Shown one piece after another: positions 1-12,024 of a stretch of DNA of 60,920 bases (position 1 is its first letter; every line of letters begins with the position of its first letter). The position numbers and the translations under genes were made by a program. Below the pieces are notes generated by a model. That model saw nothing but the letters and a program-made list of their open reading frames with translations, searched no databases and had not been told where the DNA came from. The DNA is from Insulibacter thermoxylanivorax (GTDB taxonomy: Bacteria; Bacillota; Bacilli; Paenibacillales; DA-C8): NCBI RefSeq assembly GCF_015472005.1, contig NZ_BMAQ01000013.1, forward strand, positions 1-60,920. The letters run 5' to 3'.

Positions 1-660
1 TTCGTCGTCTCTCGGCCGCTCTGATAGTTTCGTCAGTGCCTCAAGGCGACTTTATTAATATAACACATCTTCAATCTTCTATGCAAGCACTAATTTGTGG
101 ATTTTATTTTCTTTTTGTGCTCTCATGTATTGGCATGATCAGAACAAAATAAATATCTGCTCTGCTCGGTTACAAACTCATCTCCTCGCTCATCCTGCAT
201 GAATTGCAGCGCAAGGAGCGTGAGGATTAATATAACACATACTTCCGATCTGCCGCAAGCTCATAAATCTTGGAAGATAAAGAGCAAGATGTTGTGAGCA
301 GTACTTCACGAAGATCACAGACGTGTGTCGGAGATACTAACGGAACTAGAGTACGTTATTTGACCGAAAACAGCATGTATTGAAAAACTAACGGAACAAT
401 GGTTCGTTATTTGAGTAAAAAAGAGATGATTGAAGCTGATTTTGATGCAATAGCGCATCGTTGTTCCGTTACATTACAAGTAAAGCTGAAACGAGGCAAA
501 TAACGTACTGACGTTCCGTTACTGTTAATTCTGTTAAAATCGATCACAGTATGTTCCGCTACTCTGCTCTGCTGCGGTCAATTCCGAACCAATTCCTCAA
601 CCACTGTTGCACTCCGCCCTCCGCTCTATGCTGCAGCACGCGCTTCGGGCCCGCTTCCGG
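1..660. repeat. Intergenic region with short dispersed repeats
   Basis: No coding region is supported here. A 15-base sequence ATTAATATAACACAT occurs near 55 and again near 226. A second family, roughly ACTAACGGAAC then 6-7 bases then CGTTATTTGA, occurs at about 336-363 and 387-414, and once in the opposite orientation at about 497-522; half-copies (GTTCCGTTAC, GTTCCGCTAC) lie near 463 and 553. These could form alternative stem-loops. I see no promoter or RNA gene I can name. Confidence 0.5.
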
Positions 661-1740
661 TTACTCGAGTTGATGTGAGATCACTTCTGCAATATAGAGA
701 TCACGCTTCTGCGTCAAATTGATGATCTCCCCTTGAACCTCAACCCAAGGCCGAGTAGGATTCGCGCTGTCGGCATAGACGATCTTGCCGATCCTGCCGC
801 AGCTCAAGCGAATGGTATACCCGATCTGATGCTGGGTTAATTTATGAATGAAGGTCTGCACGAATGCAGGATCCAGCTTGCCAAAGGCATCCTGAGTCAA
901 CTGCTCCAACACGACATACGGCGAACGCGCATGCTGGTACTTCGTCGAATGCGTCATCGCATAGAAGACATCCGCAATCGCAACAACCTTCGCATAAGGA
1001 TGGATCTTATCTCCGGTCAATCCAAGCGGATACCCTGACCCGTCCTCCCTTTCATGATGCTGCAGAGCGGCTAATTTTACTCCCTCATTGATGCCTTTAA
1101 CAGGCTTCAGAAGATTATAGCCGATGATCGTATGTTTCTTAACTTCCTCCATCTCTTCCGCCGTTAATCGACCCGGTTTGTTGAGCAGCGCCGGATCAAT
1201 CTCCATATTGCCGATATCATGCAGCAGTCCTGCCAGGGCCGCCGGCATGAGGTCCTTTGCCTTAAACTTGCTCCAACTTGCCAGGTAATAGGAGATCAGC
1301 CCGACTCCGATGCTTTTGTGAAAGAGATAGTCCTTAACCCTGATCTTGTCCTCGGCGGTAATCAGAAGATCCTGATAGTCATAATGCTGTACCATGATCT
1401 CAAGATGATTGCGCATCTCAACGATCGGTAAGTCTTCGGCGGCACTTGTATTCTTAAATGCGCGTTTCATAATCTGCAGAAGCTGTTCATAATGCTGCTC
1501 AAAAATCTGCGCATCGCTTAAGCTGGATCCGCTGCTTCTATCATCCGGATCTTCCTGAATCCCGTGCTTGCTTGCAGACGGATCGATCGATACTTCATCG
1601 ATCATGAACGCTTTCAGAATCTCCAAGTCCCGCTCCGTAAGAACCGTGCCTTTGTAGAAGAGAATATTCCCTCGATGCGTCAAAACATCCGCAAGCAGCA
1701 CGTCCCCGATCTCTAAACTGCTGACACGTACTTGTACCAT
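661..1740 (-). CDS. HD-GYP domain protein, probable cyclic-di-GMP phosphodiesterase
   Basis: The protein is about 359 residues. The central and C-terminal part shows the HD-GYP signature: HDIGN near residue 175, then HHEREDGSGYP about 55 residues later. The N-terminal 60 residues resemble the small domain often found before HD-GYP domains. In this family the domain hydrolyses cyclic di-GMP with a di-metal centre; activity here is inference. The ATG at 1740 is preferred over an in-frame GTG 9 bases upstream because AGGTG lies six bases before the ATG. There is no signal peptide or membrane segment, so it should be cytosolic. It lies downstream of gyrA but is cut off from it by a strong terminator. 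Confidence 0.85.
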   Translation of the reverse strand: MVQVRVSSLEIGDVLLADVLTHRGNILFYKGTVLTERDLEILKAFMIDEVSIDPSASKHGIQEDPDDRSSGSSLSDAQIFEQHYEQLLQIMKRAFKNTSAAEDLPIVEMRNHLEIMVQHYDYQDLLITAEDKIRVKDYLFHKSIGVGLISYYLASWSKFKAKDLMPAALAGLLHDIGNMEIDPALLNKPGRLTAEEMEEVKKHTIIGYNLLKPVKGINEGVKLAALQHHEREDGSGYPLGLTGDKIHPYAKVVAIADVFYAMTHSTKYQHARSPYVVLEQLTQDAFGKLDPAFVQTFIHKLTQHQIGYTIRLSCGRIGKIVYADSANPTRPWVEVQGEIINLTQKRDLYIAEVISHQLE

Positions 1741-1807
1741 ACCAATCACCTACTAAGCTGTTATCGTTCACTGAGTATGTGTCAATCCGGGTGAATCCTG
1801 GCGATCT

Positions 1808-1862
1808 AGCAAAAAAGGGCCCTTGACAACTTAATATCCTTAATTGTCAAAGAAGCCCTTGC
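1808..1862 (-). terminator. gyrA transcription terminator
   Basis: Read on the minus strand, AAGGGC and TTGACAA arms pair with TTGTCAA and GGGCCCTT and are followed by a T run. It lies just after the gyrA stop codon. Confidence 0.8.
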
Positions 1863-1884
1863 TTTGCACAATCTCATCTTATTG

Positions 1885-4440
1885 TTAATCTTCGCTCGCA
1901 TCCATCTCCGGTTGGTCGCCCATCTCTTGCTGATCATCCATCACCGGATGGTCGCCCGCTTCCTGTTGGTCGTCTATCTCCGGCTGATCCGGCTGATCTT
2001 CGTCTTCTTCGTGGAAGGGATCCACTTCTGCTACCGTCGACACCTCATCCTCATCACGGATATGGATGATTCGGACACCTTGCGTATTCCTGCCCATCTC
2101 AGAGATCCCGGCAATATTCGTGCGAATCACCGTGCCGGTCGTCGTAATCACCATGAGATCATTCTTCTCATCGACAATCTGCAAAGCAACGACACGGCCG
2201 TTCTTCTCCGTGATGTTGATCGTTTTGATTCCCTTGCCGCCGCGGGATTGGCTGCGGTATTCCGATACCGGCGTCCGCTTGCCGTATCCGAGCGCTGTGA
2301 CAACCAAGACATCGCCTTCGCCGTCATCATCGATGACATCCATGCCGACAACATAATCCTCTTCCTCGATGCTGATCCCCTTTACGCCGGCAGCGGTGCG
2401 TCCCATCGGTCGTACCTCTTCTTCGGAGAAGCGGATCGACATCCCTTGGGAAGTTCCCAGGATGATCTCTTGATTGCCATCCGTTAACCTTACGTCGACC
2501 AACTCATCTCCATCGCGCAGATGGATGGCGATCAAGCCGCCCTTGCGAATATTGGTATAATCCGCAAGCTGCGTCTTCTTCACGATCCCTTGACGCGTAG
2601 CGAAGAACAGATATTTGTCCAGATCTTCTTCGGAGACCGGGATCACGGCATTGACGATCTCACCAGGTTCAATCTGGATGAGGTTGATCACCGGCGTCCC
2701 CCGCGCAGTTCGGCCTAATTCTGGTACCTCATACGCTTTGATCCGGTAGGCCTTGCCCTTATTCGTGAAGAACAAGAGATACTGGTGCGTATTGGTGACG
2801 AATAGATGCTCTACGAAGTCATCTTCCTTCGTATCCATACCTACGACGCCCTTGCCTCCCCGCTTCTGTGTGCGGTAAGTCGTCACGGGCAGACGCTTGA
2901 TATAGCCTGTATGGGTGATGGTGATGATGACATCCTCCCGCGGGATCAGATCCTCATCGAGGATCTCTTCCTCAGCGGCAATGATCTCCGAACGTCTCTC
3001 GTCGCCGTATTTTTCTTTGATCTCCAAGAGCTCTTCACTGATGATGTTCAGCACCAGCTGCTCATCAGCGAGGATCGCCTTGTATTCGGCAATCTTCTTC
3101 AGCAATTCATTGTATTCTTCCTCGATCTTCTCGCGTTCCAGCCCAGTTAACCGCTGCAGACGCATATCGAGGATGGCTTGTGCCTGCTCATGGCTCAAAG
3201 AGAACCTCGTGATCAGTCCTTCCCGCGCCTCCTCCGTCGTTCGGGAACTGCGGATCAGATTGATCACTTCGTCGAGGTGATCCAGAGCGATGCGGAGTCC
3301 TTCGAGGATATGAGCCCGTGCCTCGGCTTTCCGCAGATCGAACTCCGTTCTGCGGCGAATCACTTCGACTTGGTGCTGGATATAGTAGTGCAACATATCG
3401 CGAAGACCGAGAACCTTGGGCTGTCCATCGACCAGGGCAAGCATATTCACGCCGAAGTTCGATTGCATCGCCGTGTGTTTGTACAGATTGTTTAGGACCA
3501 CATTCGGGTTCACATCGCGGCGCAGTTCGATCACGACCCGCATGCCGTTGCGATCCGATTCATCCCGCAGATCGGTGATACCGTCGATTCGCTTCTCATT
3601 GACGAGTTCAGCGATCTTCTCCACCAATCTTGCCTTGACAACTTGATACGGCAGTTCGTGAATGATGATGCGGGATCGGTTGCCGACTTCTTCGATCGAC
3701 GTCTTCGCACGCATCGTAATCGCACCGCGGCCTGTGAGATAAGCCTGTTTGATGCCTTCTCGGCCCAGGATATAGCCTCCCGTTGGGAAGTCCGGACCCT
3801 TAATATATTGCATCAATTCCAGCGAAGTGAGATCGGGATTGCGGATCAGAGCAATCGCTCCATCGATCACTTCCGACAAGTTATGCGGCGGGATGTTCGT
3901 CGCCATCCCGACGGCGATCCCTGACACTCCGTTGACAAGCAGATTCGGAAAACGCGACGGCAGAACCGCCGGTTCCTTCTCCTCTCCGTCATAGTTCGGT
4001 ACGAAATCCACCGTATCCTTATTCAGGTCACGCAGCAGCTCCATCGCGATCTTCGAAAGTCTCGCTTCTGTATACCTCATCGCAGCTGCCGAGTCACCGT
4101 CGATCGAACCGAAGTTGCCGTGACCTTCTACGAGGGTATACCGCATCGAGAAATCCTGCGCCATGCGGACCATCGTCTCATATACAGCAGCATCCCCGTG
4201 GGGATGGTATTTACCGATGACTTCGCCGACGATTCTGGCTGATTTCTTGAAGGGTTTGTCGGGGGACATTCCCAATTCAGCCATCGCGTATAAGATCCGG
4301 CGGTGAACGGGCTTCAGCCCGTCCCTCACATCCGGGAGCGCGCGGCTCACTATGATGCTCATGGCATAATCCATGAATGATTGACGCATCTCTTGACCTA
4401 TATCAATATCTTTAATCCTGGATTGCATATCGTCAGCCAT
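1885..4440 (-). CDS. gyrA: DNA gyrase subunit A
   Basis: At 851 residues this is the breakage-reunion subunit of DNA gyrase, which with GyrB introduces negative supercoils. The active tyrosine is Tyr123 in [11 protein letters not shown]. The quinolone region reads [12 protein letters not shown]: residue 84, serine in E. coli (83) and B. subtilis, is alanine here (codon GCT). The C-terminal pinwheel domain follows. The last 45 or so residues form a strongly acidic tail with two imperfect copies of a DDQQE-x-GD-x-P-x-MD unit. AGGAGG sits six bases before the ATG. A good SigA promoter lies about 135 bases upstream, leaving a leader with CATATG repeats. Confidence 0.98.
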   Translation of the reverse strand: MADDMQSRIKDIDIGQEMRQSFMDYAMSIIVSRALPDVRDGLKPVHRRILYAMAELGMSPDKPFKKSARIVGEVIGKYHPHGDAAVYETMVRMAQDFSMRYTLVEGHGNFGSIDGDSAAAMRYTEARLSKIAMELLRDLNKDTVDFVPNYDGEEKEPAVLPSRFPNLLVNGVSGIAVGMATNIPPHNLSEVIDGAIALIRNPDLTSLELMQYIKGPDFPTGGYILGREGIKQAYLTGRGAITMRAKTSIEEVGNRSRIIIHELPYQVVKARLVEKIAELVNEKRIDGITDLRDESDRNGMRVVIELRRDVNPNVVLNNLYKHTAMQSNFGVNMLALVDGQPKVLGLRDMLHYYIQHQVEVIRRRTEFDLRKAEARAHILEGLRIALDHLDEVINLIRSSRTTEEAREGLITRFSLSHEQAQAILDMRLQRLTGLEREKIEEEYNELLKKIAEYKAILADEQLVLNIISEELLEIKEKYGDERRSEIIAAEEEILDEDLIPREDVIITITHTGYIKRLPVTTYRTQKRGGKGVVGMDTKEDDFVEHLFVTNTHQYLLFFTNKGKAYRIKAYEVPELGRTARGTPVINLIQIEPGEIVNAVIPVSEEDLDKYLFFATRQGIVKKTQLADYTNIRKGGLIAIHLRDGDELVDVRLTDGNQEIILGTSQGMSIRFSEEEVRPMGRTAAGVKGISIEEEDYVVGMDVIDDDGEGDVLVVTALGYGKRTPVSEYRSQSRGGKGIKTINITEKNGRVVALQIVDEKNDLMVITTTGTVIRTNIAGISEMGRNTQGVRIIHIRDEDEVSTVAEVDPFHEEDEDQPDQPEIDDQQEAGDHPVMDDQQEMGDQPEMDASED

Positions 4441-4466
4441 GAGAACCTCCTGTATTATGATCTAAT

Positions 4467-4529
4467 CCATATGTGAACTAACCCCATATGCGATCAATTC
4501 CATATATCAAATCATTGTTAACCCATATG
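4467..4529 (-). repeat. CATATG repeats in the gyrA leader
   Basis: CATATG occurs at 4468-4473, 4485-4490 and 4524-4529, with a CATATA variant at 4501-4506; most are preceded by CC. Spacings are 17, 16 and 23 bases. All lie between the predicted gyrA transcription start and its ribosome-binding site. The function is unknown; CATATG is self-complementary, so protein binding or RNA pairing is possible. Confidence 0.5.
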
Positions 4530-4575
4530 AAGATTGACTTGTTCAGCAAATAGTAAAATTATTCATATCTTCTCT

Positions 4576-4604
4576 ATTATATTACTTTCTCAAAATAAGT
4601 ACAA
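4576..4604 (-). promoter_or_regulatory. gyrA promoter (SigA-type)
   Basis: On the minus strand TTGTAC, a 17-base spacer and a perfect TATAAT. This is the best match in the 397-base gap between gyrA and the divergent dedA gene. Confidence 0.7.
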
Positions 4605-4837
4605 TTAAACCGCCGCTCATAAGATCTCGCAAATCCTTGATGTTGTGCGCTTTTTGTAATGAACTTTCCTTTGGTCACAAGTCTTTGCTAAGATCCGTTC
4701 ATGTGCGCCTCATGCTGCAAAGCAAAATTCGCGGTTCAATTATGCCCAATTCTGTTATATGCTAGTAAGGGTATGAAAAGGATTCGAACCAAGACACCTA
4801 AGACGAACATAACACTGCAATAGGAGCGACGGTACAT

Positions 4838-5452
4838 ATGGCTAATTGGATTCTGAATGTCATGGAGCAGTACGGTTATCTGGGCATCGCACTCATCATC
4901 GCAATCGAGAATCTATTTCCGCCGATCCCTTCCGAGCTGATCTTAACCTTCGGCGGTTTCCTCACCACTTATACGAATATGACCATTCTCGGCGTGATCA
5001 TCGCTTCGACGATTGGATCGATCGGCGGAGCGGTCATCCTCTATGCCCTCGGCCGGATCTTCGACATCGAAGTGCTGCAGAAGATCATCGACCGCTGGGG
5101 GCGTATCCTCCGCGTGAAACGGGAAGATCTGGACAAAGCTAATAACTGGTTTAACCGCTACGGTTATTGGACGGTATTTTTCTGCAGGATGGTGCCGTTG
5201 ATCCGCAGCCTTATCTCGATCCCTGCGGGCATGGCGAAACTGAATTTTGGTTTATTCCTGCTCTTCACGACCTTGGGTACGCTGATCTGGAATACCGTTC
5301 TCGTCTCACTTGGGGCCCTGCTCGGTGAGAACTGGGAGATCATCCTGCACTATATGGATGTCTACTCCAACGTAACCTATGCGGTCTTAGCGATCCTGTT
5401 CATCGCTTTCATCTGGTACTGGTTCTTCAAACGCAGCCGCAAGAACGGCTGA
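4838..5452 (+). CDS. DedA family membrane protein
   Basis: A 204-residue protein with the DedA (SNARE-associated/VTT) signatures: ENLFPPIPSE near residue 25 and a conserved arginine segment RMVPLIRSLISIPAG near residue 117, with four to five hydrophobic segments. DedA proteins are inner-membrane proteins implicated in lipid (undecaprenyl phosphate or phosphatidylethanolamine) flipping and membrane homeostasis. The precise substrate cannot be told from sequence. AGGAG precedes the ATG. The gene is monocistronic, facing gyrB tail to tail, and sits between gyrA and gyrB, which are adjacent in many Bacilli. Confidence 0.92.
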   Translation: MANWILNVMEQYGYLGIALIIAIENLFPPIPSELILTFGGFLTTYTNMTILGVIIASTIGSIGGAVILYALGRIFDIEVLQKIIDRWGRILRVKREDLDKANNWFNRYGYWTVFFCRMVPLIRSLISIPAGMAKLNFGLFLLFTTLGTLIWNTVLVSLGALLGENWEIILHYMDVYSNVTYAVLAILFIAFIWYWFFKRSRKNG

Positions 5453-5537
5453 GCTCCGCAGACTCAATTGAACTGCATACTCAATTGGACGCCTGTCCGA
5501 TCGCATAACCTTTACTGCTGTGCATATCCCATATACA

Positions 5538-5584
5538 GAGAGAAGGTGCTTGATTCTGCTAGAAGCAGCAGGCACCTTCTCCTT
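5538..5584. terminator. Bidirectional terminator between dedA and gyrB
   Basis: GAGAAGGTGC (5540-5549) pairs with GCACCTTCTC (5572-5581), with a small inner CTGCT/AGCAG stem. It lies between convergent genes and could serve both; the T runs are weak. Confidence 0.6.
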
Positions 5585-7534
<1,950 letters not shown>

Positions 7535-7777
7535 CTAGAAGATATGATTCAGTCGTTTTTTCAGCGTGGTGGATGAGATCGGCGAATAATAGATCTGATC
7601 CTGCGTCATGACGATGGACTTAACCTCTTCTTCCCCTACCTGTACGACCCGTCCCTGTTCTCTCGCATGTTCCATATACTCACTGGATATCTTGGAAGAC
7701 TGTTCGATATTCACATCGAAGATCGCGATCAGTTCTGCTGCTCGAATCATCCGATCTGCACCGATATGGATGTACAT
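7535..7777 (-). CDS. remB: Extracellular matrix regulator RemB (YaaB)
   Basis: This DUF370/RemA-family protein is about 80 residues once the start is corrected. An upstream in-frame ATG would add eight residues, but AGGAG sits seven bases before the ATG at 7777, giving MYIHIGADRMI, the usual family beginning. RemB of B. subtilis acts with RemA in biofilm matrix control; a DNA-binding role is inferred from that family. It lies between recF and gyrB in the origin operon, its usual place. Confidence 0.9.
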   Translation of the reverse strand: MYIHIGADRMIRAAELIAIFDVNIEQSSKISSEYMEHAREQGRVVQVGEEEVKSIVMTQDQIYYSPISSTTLKKRLNHIF

Positions 7778-7812
7778 ATCCTCACTCCTGTCCCATCCCA
7801 CTGCAATCTCGA

Positions 7813-8919
7813 TTACTTGGTGCGAACTTGGCCATTCTCGACAATATATAAAGCTGCATCATGCAGCTGCTGCAGCCTTAAACTCTCGATGCTGGTTGTC
7901 GTGATGAAGGTCTGCACCTTGCTCTGAAACGTCGTAATCAGCTGATTTTGCCGATTCTGATCGAGTTCTGACAACACATCGTCCAGAAGCAGCAGCGGAT
8001 ATTCTCCGATCTCCTGATGAATGAGTTCAATCTCGGCCAGCTTAACAGACAGCCCGACGGTGCGTTGCTGCCCTTGTGAGCCATAGACTTGTGCGTCCTT
8101 GTCATTGATCAGAAACTGAATATCATCGCGATGAGGACCGACCAGCGTCGTGCCGCGCCTTACCTCCTGGTCCCTCATCTGGGATAACTTTATCATAAAT
8201 TGGTTAATTAATACAGATTCCTCATCTAACGGATTGCAGTCGAAGGATGGTTTGTATACGATCTTAAGCTGTTCCGTATCATTGGTGATCCCTGCATGGA
8301 TCTCCTCTGCCCAAGCTTGCAGTTGTGTTATAAATTGTTGACGTTTGCGCATGATTTTAGAACCATATGCTGCAAGCTGTTCGTCCCAGATCTCCATCAT
8401 GACCTGATTGGCGGGGCTCCATTGCTTCAGCGCATTGTTGCGCTGCAACAGGATCTTCTGATACTGACTGAGATGATACAGATAAGTCGGGTATACCTGA
8501 CCCAGCTCAACATCAAGAAAACGCCGTCTAACCCCGGGGGACCCCTTGACGATCTCGAGGTCTTCCGGAGCAAACATCACTGCGTTCAGAGAACCGATAT
8601 ATTGACTTAACCTGCGTTGCTCCAAGCCGTTGATACTGGCTTTCTTCCCTTGTTTGGAGATCCTGATTTTAAGTCTTAGATCCCCAAGTTCGCGTGTAAT
8701 CCTTCCTTCGATCTCCGCATGTTCAGCATCCCAGGCGATGAGTTCCTTATCCTTGTGCGTCCGATGCGACCTTGTCAAAGCAAGCACATAGATCGCTTCC
8801 AGCAGGTTCGTCTTACCTTGAGCATTGGCACCTATGAATAGATTCACTTGGTGATTCGTAGAAAGCGCAAGATGTTCATAATTCCGGTACCGAATCAGCT
8901 GTATATCGTTAAGATACAA
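7813..8919 (-). CDS. recF: DNA replication and repair protein RecF
   Basis: A 368-residue SMC-like ATPase that loads RecA at single-strand gaps with RecO and RecR. The Walker A motif GANAQGKT is at residues 30-37. The signature (GSQGQQRTVGLSVKLAE) and Walker B (PLLLLDDVLSELD) lie near the C-terminus. Length and ends match the Bacilli family. It sits between yaaA and remB in the origin operon. Confidence 0.97.
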   Translation of the reverse strand: MYLNDIQLIRYRNYEHLALSTNHQVNLFIGANAQGKTNLLEAIYVLALTRSHRTHKDKELIAWDAEHAEIEGRITRELGDLRLKIRISKQGKKASINGLEQRRLSQYIGSLNAVMFAPEDLEIVKGSPGVRRRFLDVELGQVYPTYLYHLSQYQKILLQRNNALKQWSPANQVMMEIWDEQLAAYGSKIMRKRQQFITQLQAWAEEIHAGITNDTEQLKIVYKPSFDCNPLDEESVLINQFMIKLSQMRDQEVRRGTTLVGPHRDDIQFLINDKDAQVYGSQGQQRTVGLSVKLAEIELIHQEIGEYPLLLLDDVLSELDQNRQNQLITTFQSKVQTFITTTSIESLRLQQLHDAALYIVENGQVRTK

Positions 8920-8937
8920 AAAAATATCCTCCTGCTG

Positions 8938-9153
8938 TTAATTGCCCGTTATCTTGAATTTACCGCAACCTTCTACTGCAATTATATCATTTTTGTAGAG
9001 TTTTTTCCCTCTTTTGTTTTCCGGCTCTCCGTTTACATATACGCTCCGATCAGCGAGGAATGCCTTGGCTTGACCGCCTGTATCTACAATATAGGCCAGT
9101 TTTAGAAACTGGCCTAAGGTGATATATTCCGTTGAAATCCTAACTTCCTTCAT
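8938..9153 (-). CDS. yaaA: S4-domain RNA-binding protein YaaA
   Basis: A 71-residue protein consisting of one S4 RNA-binding domain (ITLGQFLKLAYIVDTGGQAK). In Bacilli this gene always lies between dnaN and recF; YaaA has been linked to late 50S assembly in B. subtilis. AAGGAG precedes the ATG. The gaps of 15 bases to dnaN and 18 bases to recF indicate co-transcription. Confidence 0.93.
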   Translation of the reverse strand: MKEVRISTEYITLGQFLKLAYIVDTGGQAKAFLADRSVYVNGEPENKRGKKLYKNDIIAVEGCGKFKITGN

Positions 9154-9168
9154 AGTATGCTTCGCTCC

Positions 9169-10308
9169 TTAGTTCGTCGTGCGATAAGGCAGGATGAGAT
9201 GCAGGACGGCGTCGCTTCCCTCAGGAGTAACGATGATCGGGCTCATCGCACCTGTAAAGGAGATATGTACCCGCTCCGTATCCATCACTTTCATCACATC
9301 CAGCAGATACCTCGAGTTAAATGCGATTCTAAGCGGTTCCCCGCGGTATCCCTCAACTTCGATCTGTTCCGTTACCTTGCCGAGTTCGGTAGAGGAAGAA
9401 GAGAGTTCGATCGTCTGCTCATCGATGGAAACCAGCCGCACGATATTCGTCTTCTCTTCCCGTGACAACAGATAAGCCCGGTCCAGCGCATCGGTCAATT
9501 GCTTCGTATCCAGCGTGAACTCCGTCTTGAAGACCGTCGGAATGATCTTGGATGTGTCAGGATATGTACCGTCCAAGATTCGGGAGTAGAAGAGCATGTT
9601 CTCCATCCGGAACAGAACTTGATTGTTCTCGATCACGATATCGATCATCGCGTTCTCCGGAAGGATCTTGCTGAGTTCATTGAGTGTCTTCGCCGGAATG
9701 ACGATCGGCCGATCGCTGTTCGGTTCATGTCCTTGAATCTCGACTTCGCTGCTTGCCAGACGATGGCGGTCCGTAGCAACAAACTTCAAGCGATTGCTCT
9801 GGATATTCCATAGGATACCCGTGAGGATCGCGGAATTTTCATTCGTGGAAGCTGCGAACGCCGTCTGGCGAATCATAGTACGCAGCATATCGCTGCTAAG
9901 ATGCAGAACATGTTCTTCCGAAAGACGCGGCAAGAGCGGGAATTCTTCCGGATCCAAACCGACGAGCTGCACTTCCGAAGAACCGGCACGGATCATCGTG
10001 ACAAAGTGCTCGAAAACTTCGATTTCAATGATGTCAGAAGGCAGTTTCTTCACGATCTCCGTCAGAAATTTGGCAGGCAGAACCACACTGCCTGCTCGCT
10101 CTAATTCGATAATCGTCTGATCTTCTTGAACCGATGGAATGAAGCTTTGGATCGAAATCTCGGTATCGCTTGCCGTTAAGGTTAATCCCTGTTCATCAGC
10201 ATCGAGCTTAATCCCGCTCAGGATGGGAATGGATGTTTTAACAGCAACAGCTTTGGAGACATTAGAGATCGCTTCATTAAATTCATGTTTGGCAATATTG
10301 AGTTTCAT
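9169..10308 (-). CDS. dnaN: DNA polymerase III beta sliding clamp
   Basis: The open frame reaches 392 residues but the authentic start is the ATG at 10308 (MKLNIAKHEF), with GGGAG about eight bases upstream, giving about 379 residues. Three clamp domains are recognisable and the protein ends in a canonical LPYRTTN. It encircles DNA and tethers polymerase. It follows dnaA after a 193-base gap holding a DnaA-trio-like segment and DnaA boxes. Confidence 0.97.
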   Translation of the reverse strand: MKLNIAKHEFNEAISNVSKAVAVKTSIPILSGIKLDADEQGLTLTASDTEISIQSFIPSVQEDQTIIELERAGSVVLPAKFLTEIVKKLPSDIIEIEVFEHFVTMIRAGSSEVQLVGLDPEEFPLLPRLSEEHVLHLSSDMLRTMIRQTAFAASTNENSAILTGILWNIQSNRLKFVATDRHRLASSEVEIQGHEPNSDRPIVIPAKTLNELSKILPENAMIDIVIENNQVLFRMENMLFYSRILDGTYPDTSKIIPTVFKTEFTLDTKQLTDALDRAYLLSREEKTNIVRLVSIDEQTIELSSSSTELGKVTEQIEVEGYRGEPLRIAFNSRYLLDVMKVMDTERVHISFTGAMSPIIVTPEGSDAVLHLILPYRTTN

Positions 10309-10344
10309 AGGTTCAACTCCCAGGGATAAAGGTGTTCTAAATCG

Positions 10345-10458
10345 CATTACACATACATATAGATATATTTTAACTAATTAGAAGCAGTAGTAGGGGCTGT
10401 GAGTATGTGAATATGTTATTAAAACTCATGAATATACAGGTTATCCACTTGTGTATAA
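10345..10458 (-). other. Second part of oriC, DnaA-trio-like unwinding region
   Basis: Between dnaA and dnaN there is a head-to-head DnaA box pair, TTATCCACT (10441-10449) and TGTGTATAA (10450-10458). Reading the minus strand onward: a degenerate box ATATTCACA (10406-10414), a short GC cluster, then TACTACTGCTTCTAATTA (10375-10392), then an AT-rich stretch. Box, GC cluster, repeating trinucleotide and AT-rich DNA is the arrangement known from the B. subtilis DnaA-trio unwinding element. Assignment is by pattern. Confidence 0.6.
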
Positions 10459-10501
10459 TCTGTTGACAGCAACCCCTTAATTTCTACATTTATCAACATG
10501 T

Positions 10502-11863
10502 TCATAAGCCATTCAAATTCTTAATCTTATCGGTCAGATTTTGAATGATCTTGTATAATTCTTGGTCTTCTTCGATGGTTTGGGAGATCTTGTCATGGGC
10601 GTGGATGACCGTTGTATGGTCACGACCGCCAAAAGCTTCGCCAATCTTAGGCAGCGAGAAATCCGTGAGCTCCCGTGACAGGTACATCGCAACTTGGCGC
10701 GGGAAAGCGATGGCTTTGGTCCGCTTGCGGGCTTTGAAATCCTCGATCTTCAGGCCGAAGTATTCGCCGACCACCTGCTGAATATCGTGAATCGTGATCG
10801 ATTTGGGGCGTCCTGCTGGAATGATATCCTTCAGCGCCTGCGCAGCCAGATGGGCGGTGATGTCCTCATTTACGAGGGAGGAATACGCGATGACACGGAT
10901 CAAAGCGCCTTCCAGCTCACGAATATTGGTATTGATATGATTGGCGATATACATGATCGCTTCATTCGGGATATCCAGATTTTCCGCTTTGGCTTTCTTG
11001 CGCAGGATGGCGACCCGCGTCTCGAGATCCGGCGGCTGGATATCCGTGATCAGACCCCACTCGAATCTGGAGCGAAGTCTTTCCTCTAGAGTAGGGATCT
11101 CCTTCGGCTGCCGGTCACTGGAGATGATGATCTGCTTATGTGCTTCATGCAAGGCATTAAAGGTATGGAAGAACTCTTCCTGGGTTTGCTCTTTGCCAGC
11201 GATGAATTGGATATCGTCGATAAGCAGTATGTCGATATTCCGGTACTTCAGACGGAACTCTTCACCGCGGATGTCGCGGATGGCATTGATGAATTCGTTC
11301 GTAAATTTCTCGGAGGACAAGTATAAAACTCGGCTCCGCGGATTATGCTCAAGAATATAGTGTCCAATCGCGTGCATGAGATGCGTCTTACCCAGGCCAA
11401 CGCCGCCGTAGATAAACAAAGGGTTATACGCCTTGGCCGGCTGTTCAGCTACAGCCAGTGAAGCGGCATGGGCAAAGCGGTTGCCGGCACCGATGACAAA
11501 GGTATCAAAGGTGTATTTGGGGTTCAGCATGCTCGCGTACGACTCTTCATGGACTTCTACTCTGGGCTTTTTAGGAGGTTCTTCTTGCTGTTTGCTCACG
11601 ATCTGGGCTGCTTCCGGTTCGGTAACAAACTTGATCTCCTTAGAGTTCCCGTTGATCTCGATTAAGGTATTCTTGATGAGTTGGGAATACTTGCCCTCCA
11701 GCCAGTCCCGAGCGAATTCATTGGGGGCCAGAATGGTCAACGTCGTATCATCCGAATGGATGACTTTGGTGGACTTGAACCACGTGTCGAAACTGGGCTT
11801 ACTGATCTTCGTCTGAATGATGGATAGGGCTTGCTGCCACAGATCATGGACCTGCTCTTCCAA
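10502..11863 (-). CDS. dnaA: Chromosomal replication initiator DnaA
   Basis: An AAA+ initiator that binds DnaA boxes and unwinds oriC. The frame is open for 492 residues but the first 39 are not DnaA-like. A TTG at 11861-11863 follows GAAGGAGTGA and yields [14 protein letters not shown], the expected N-terminus, for a protein of 453 residues. Walker A is GGVGLGKTH, Walker [10 protein letters not shown], and the DNA-binding signature is [13 protein letters not shown] near the C-terminus. It is flanked by DnaA boxes on both sides, so autoregulation is likely. A weak SigA-like promoter (TTGAAA, TATAAA, short 15-base spacer) lies at 11918-11944. Confidence 0.97.
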   Translation of the reverse strand: MEEQVHDLWQQALSIIQTKISKPSFDTWFKSTKVIHSDDTTLTILAPNEFARDWLEGKYSQLIKNTLIEINGNSKEIKFVTEPEAAQIVSKQQEEPPKKPRVEVHEESYASMLNPKYTFDTFVIGAGNRFAHAASLAVAEQPAKAYNPLFIYGGVGLGKTHLMHAIGHYILEHNPRSRVLYLSSEKFTNEFINAIRDIRGEEFRLKYRNIDILLIDDIQFIAGKEQTQEEFFHTFNALHEAHKQIIISSDRQPKEIPTLEERLRSRFEWGLITDIQPPDLETRVAILRKKAKAENLDIPNEAIMYIANHINTNIRELEGALIRVIAYSSLVNEDITAHLAAQALKDIIPAGRPKSITIHDIQQVVGEYFGLKIEDFKARKRTKAIAFPRQVAMYLSRELTDFSLPKIGEAFGGRDHTTVIHAHDKISQTIEEDQELYKIIQNLTDKIKNLNGL

Positions 11864-12024
11864 ATTATGTTCACTCCTTCTTAAAAAACAAAGCGCGGGA
11901 TCTTGTGTGAGGATGTGTTTATATAGAAGAAAAAGAAATTTCAACTCTAGGCAGGGTTGAAATTTGTCGTTATTATTCACATAAGATCATGGCTGAGGAT
12001 AATTCTAATCACATTGGGGAAAAG

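Noticed and set aside
1864-3924. Several plus-strand open frames opposite gyrA, including one of 207 residues
   Set aside because: They mirror gyrA codon structure, lack SD sequences and have no recognisable domain; gyrA is certain.
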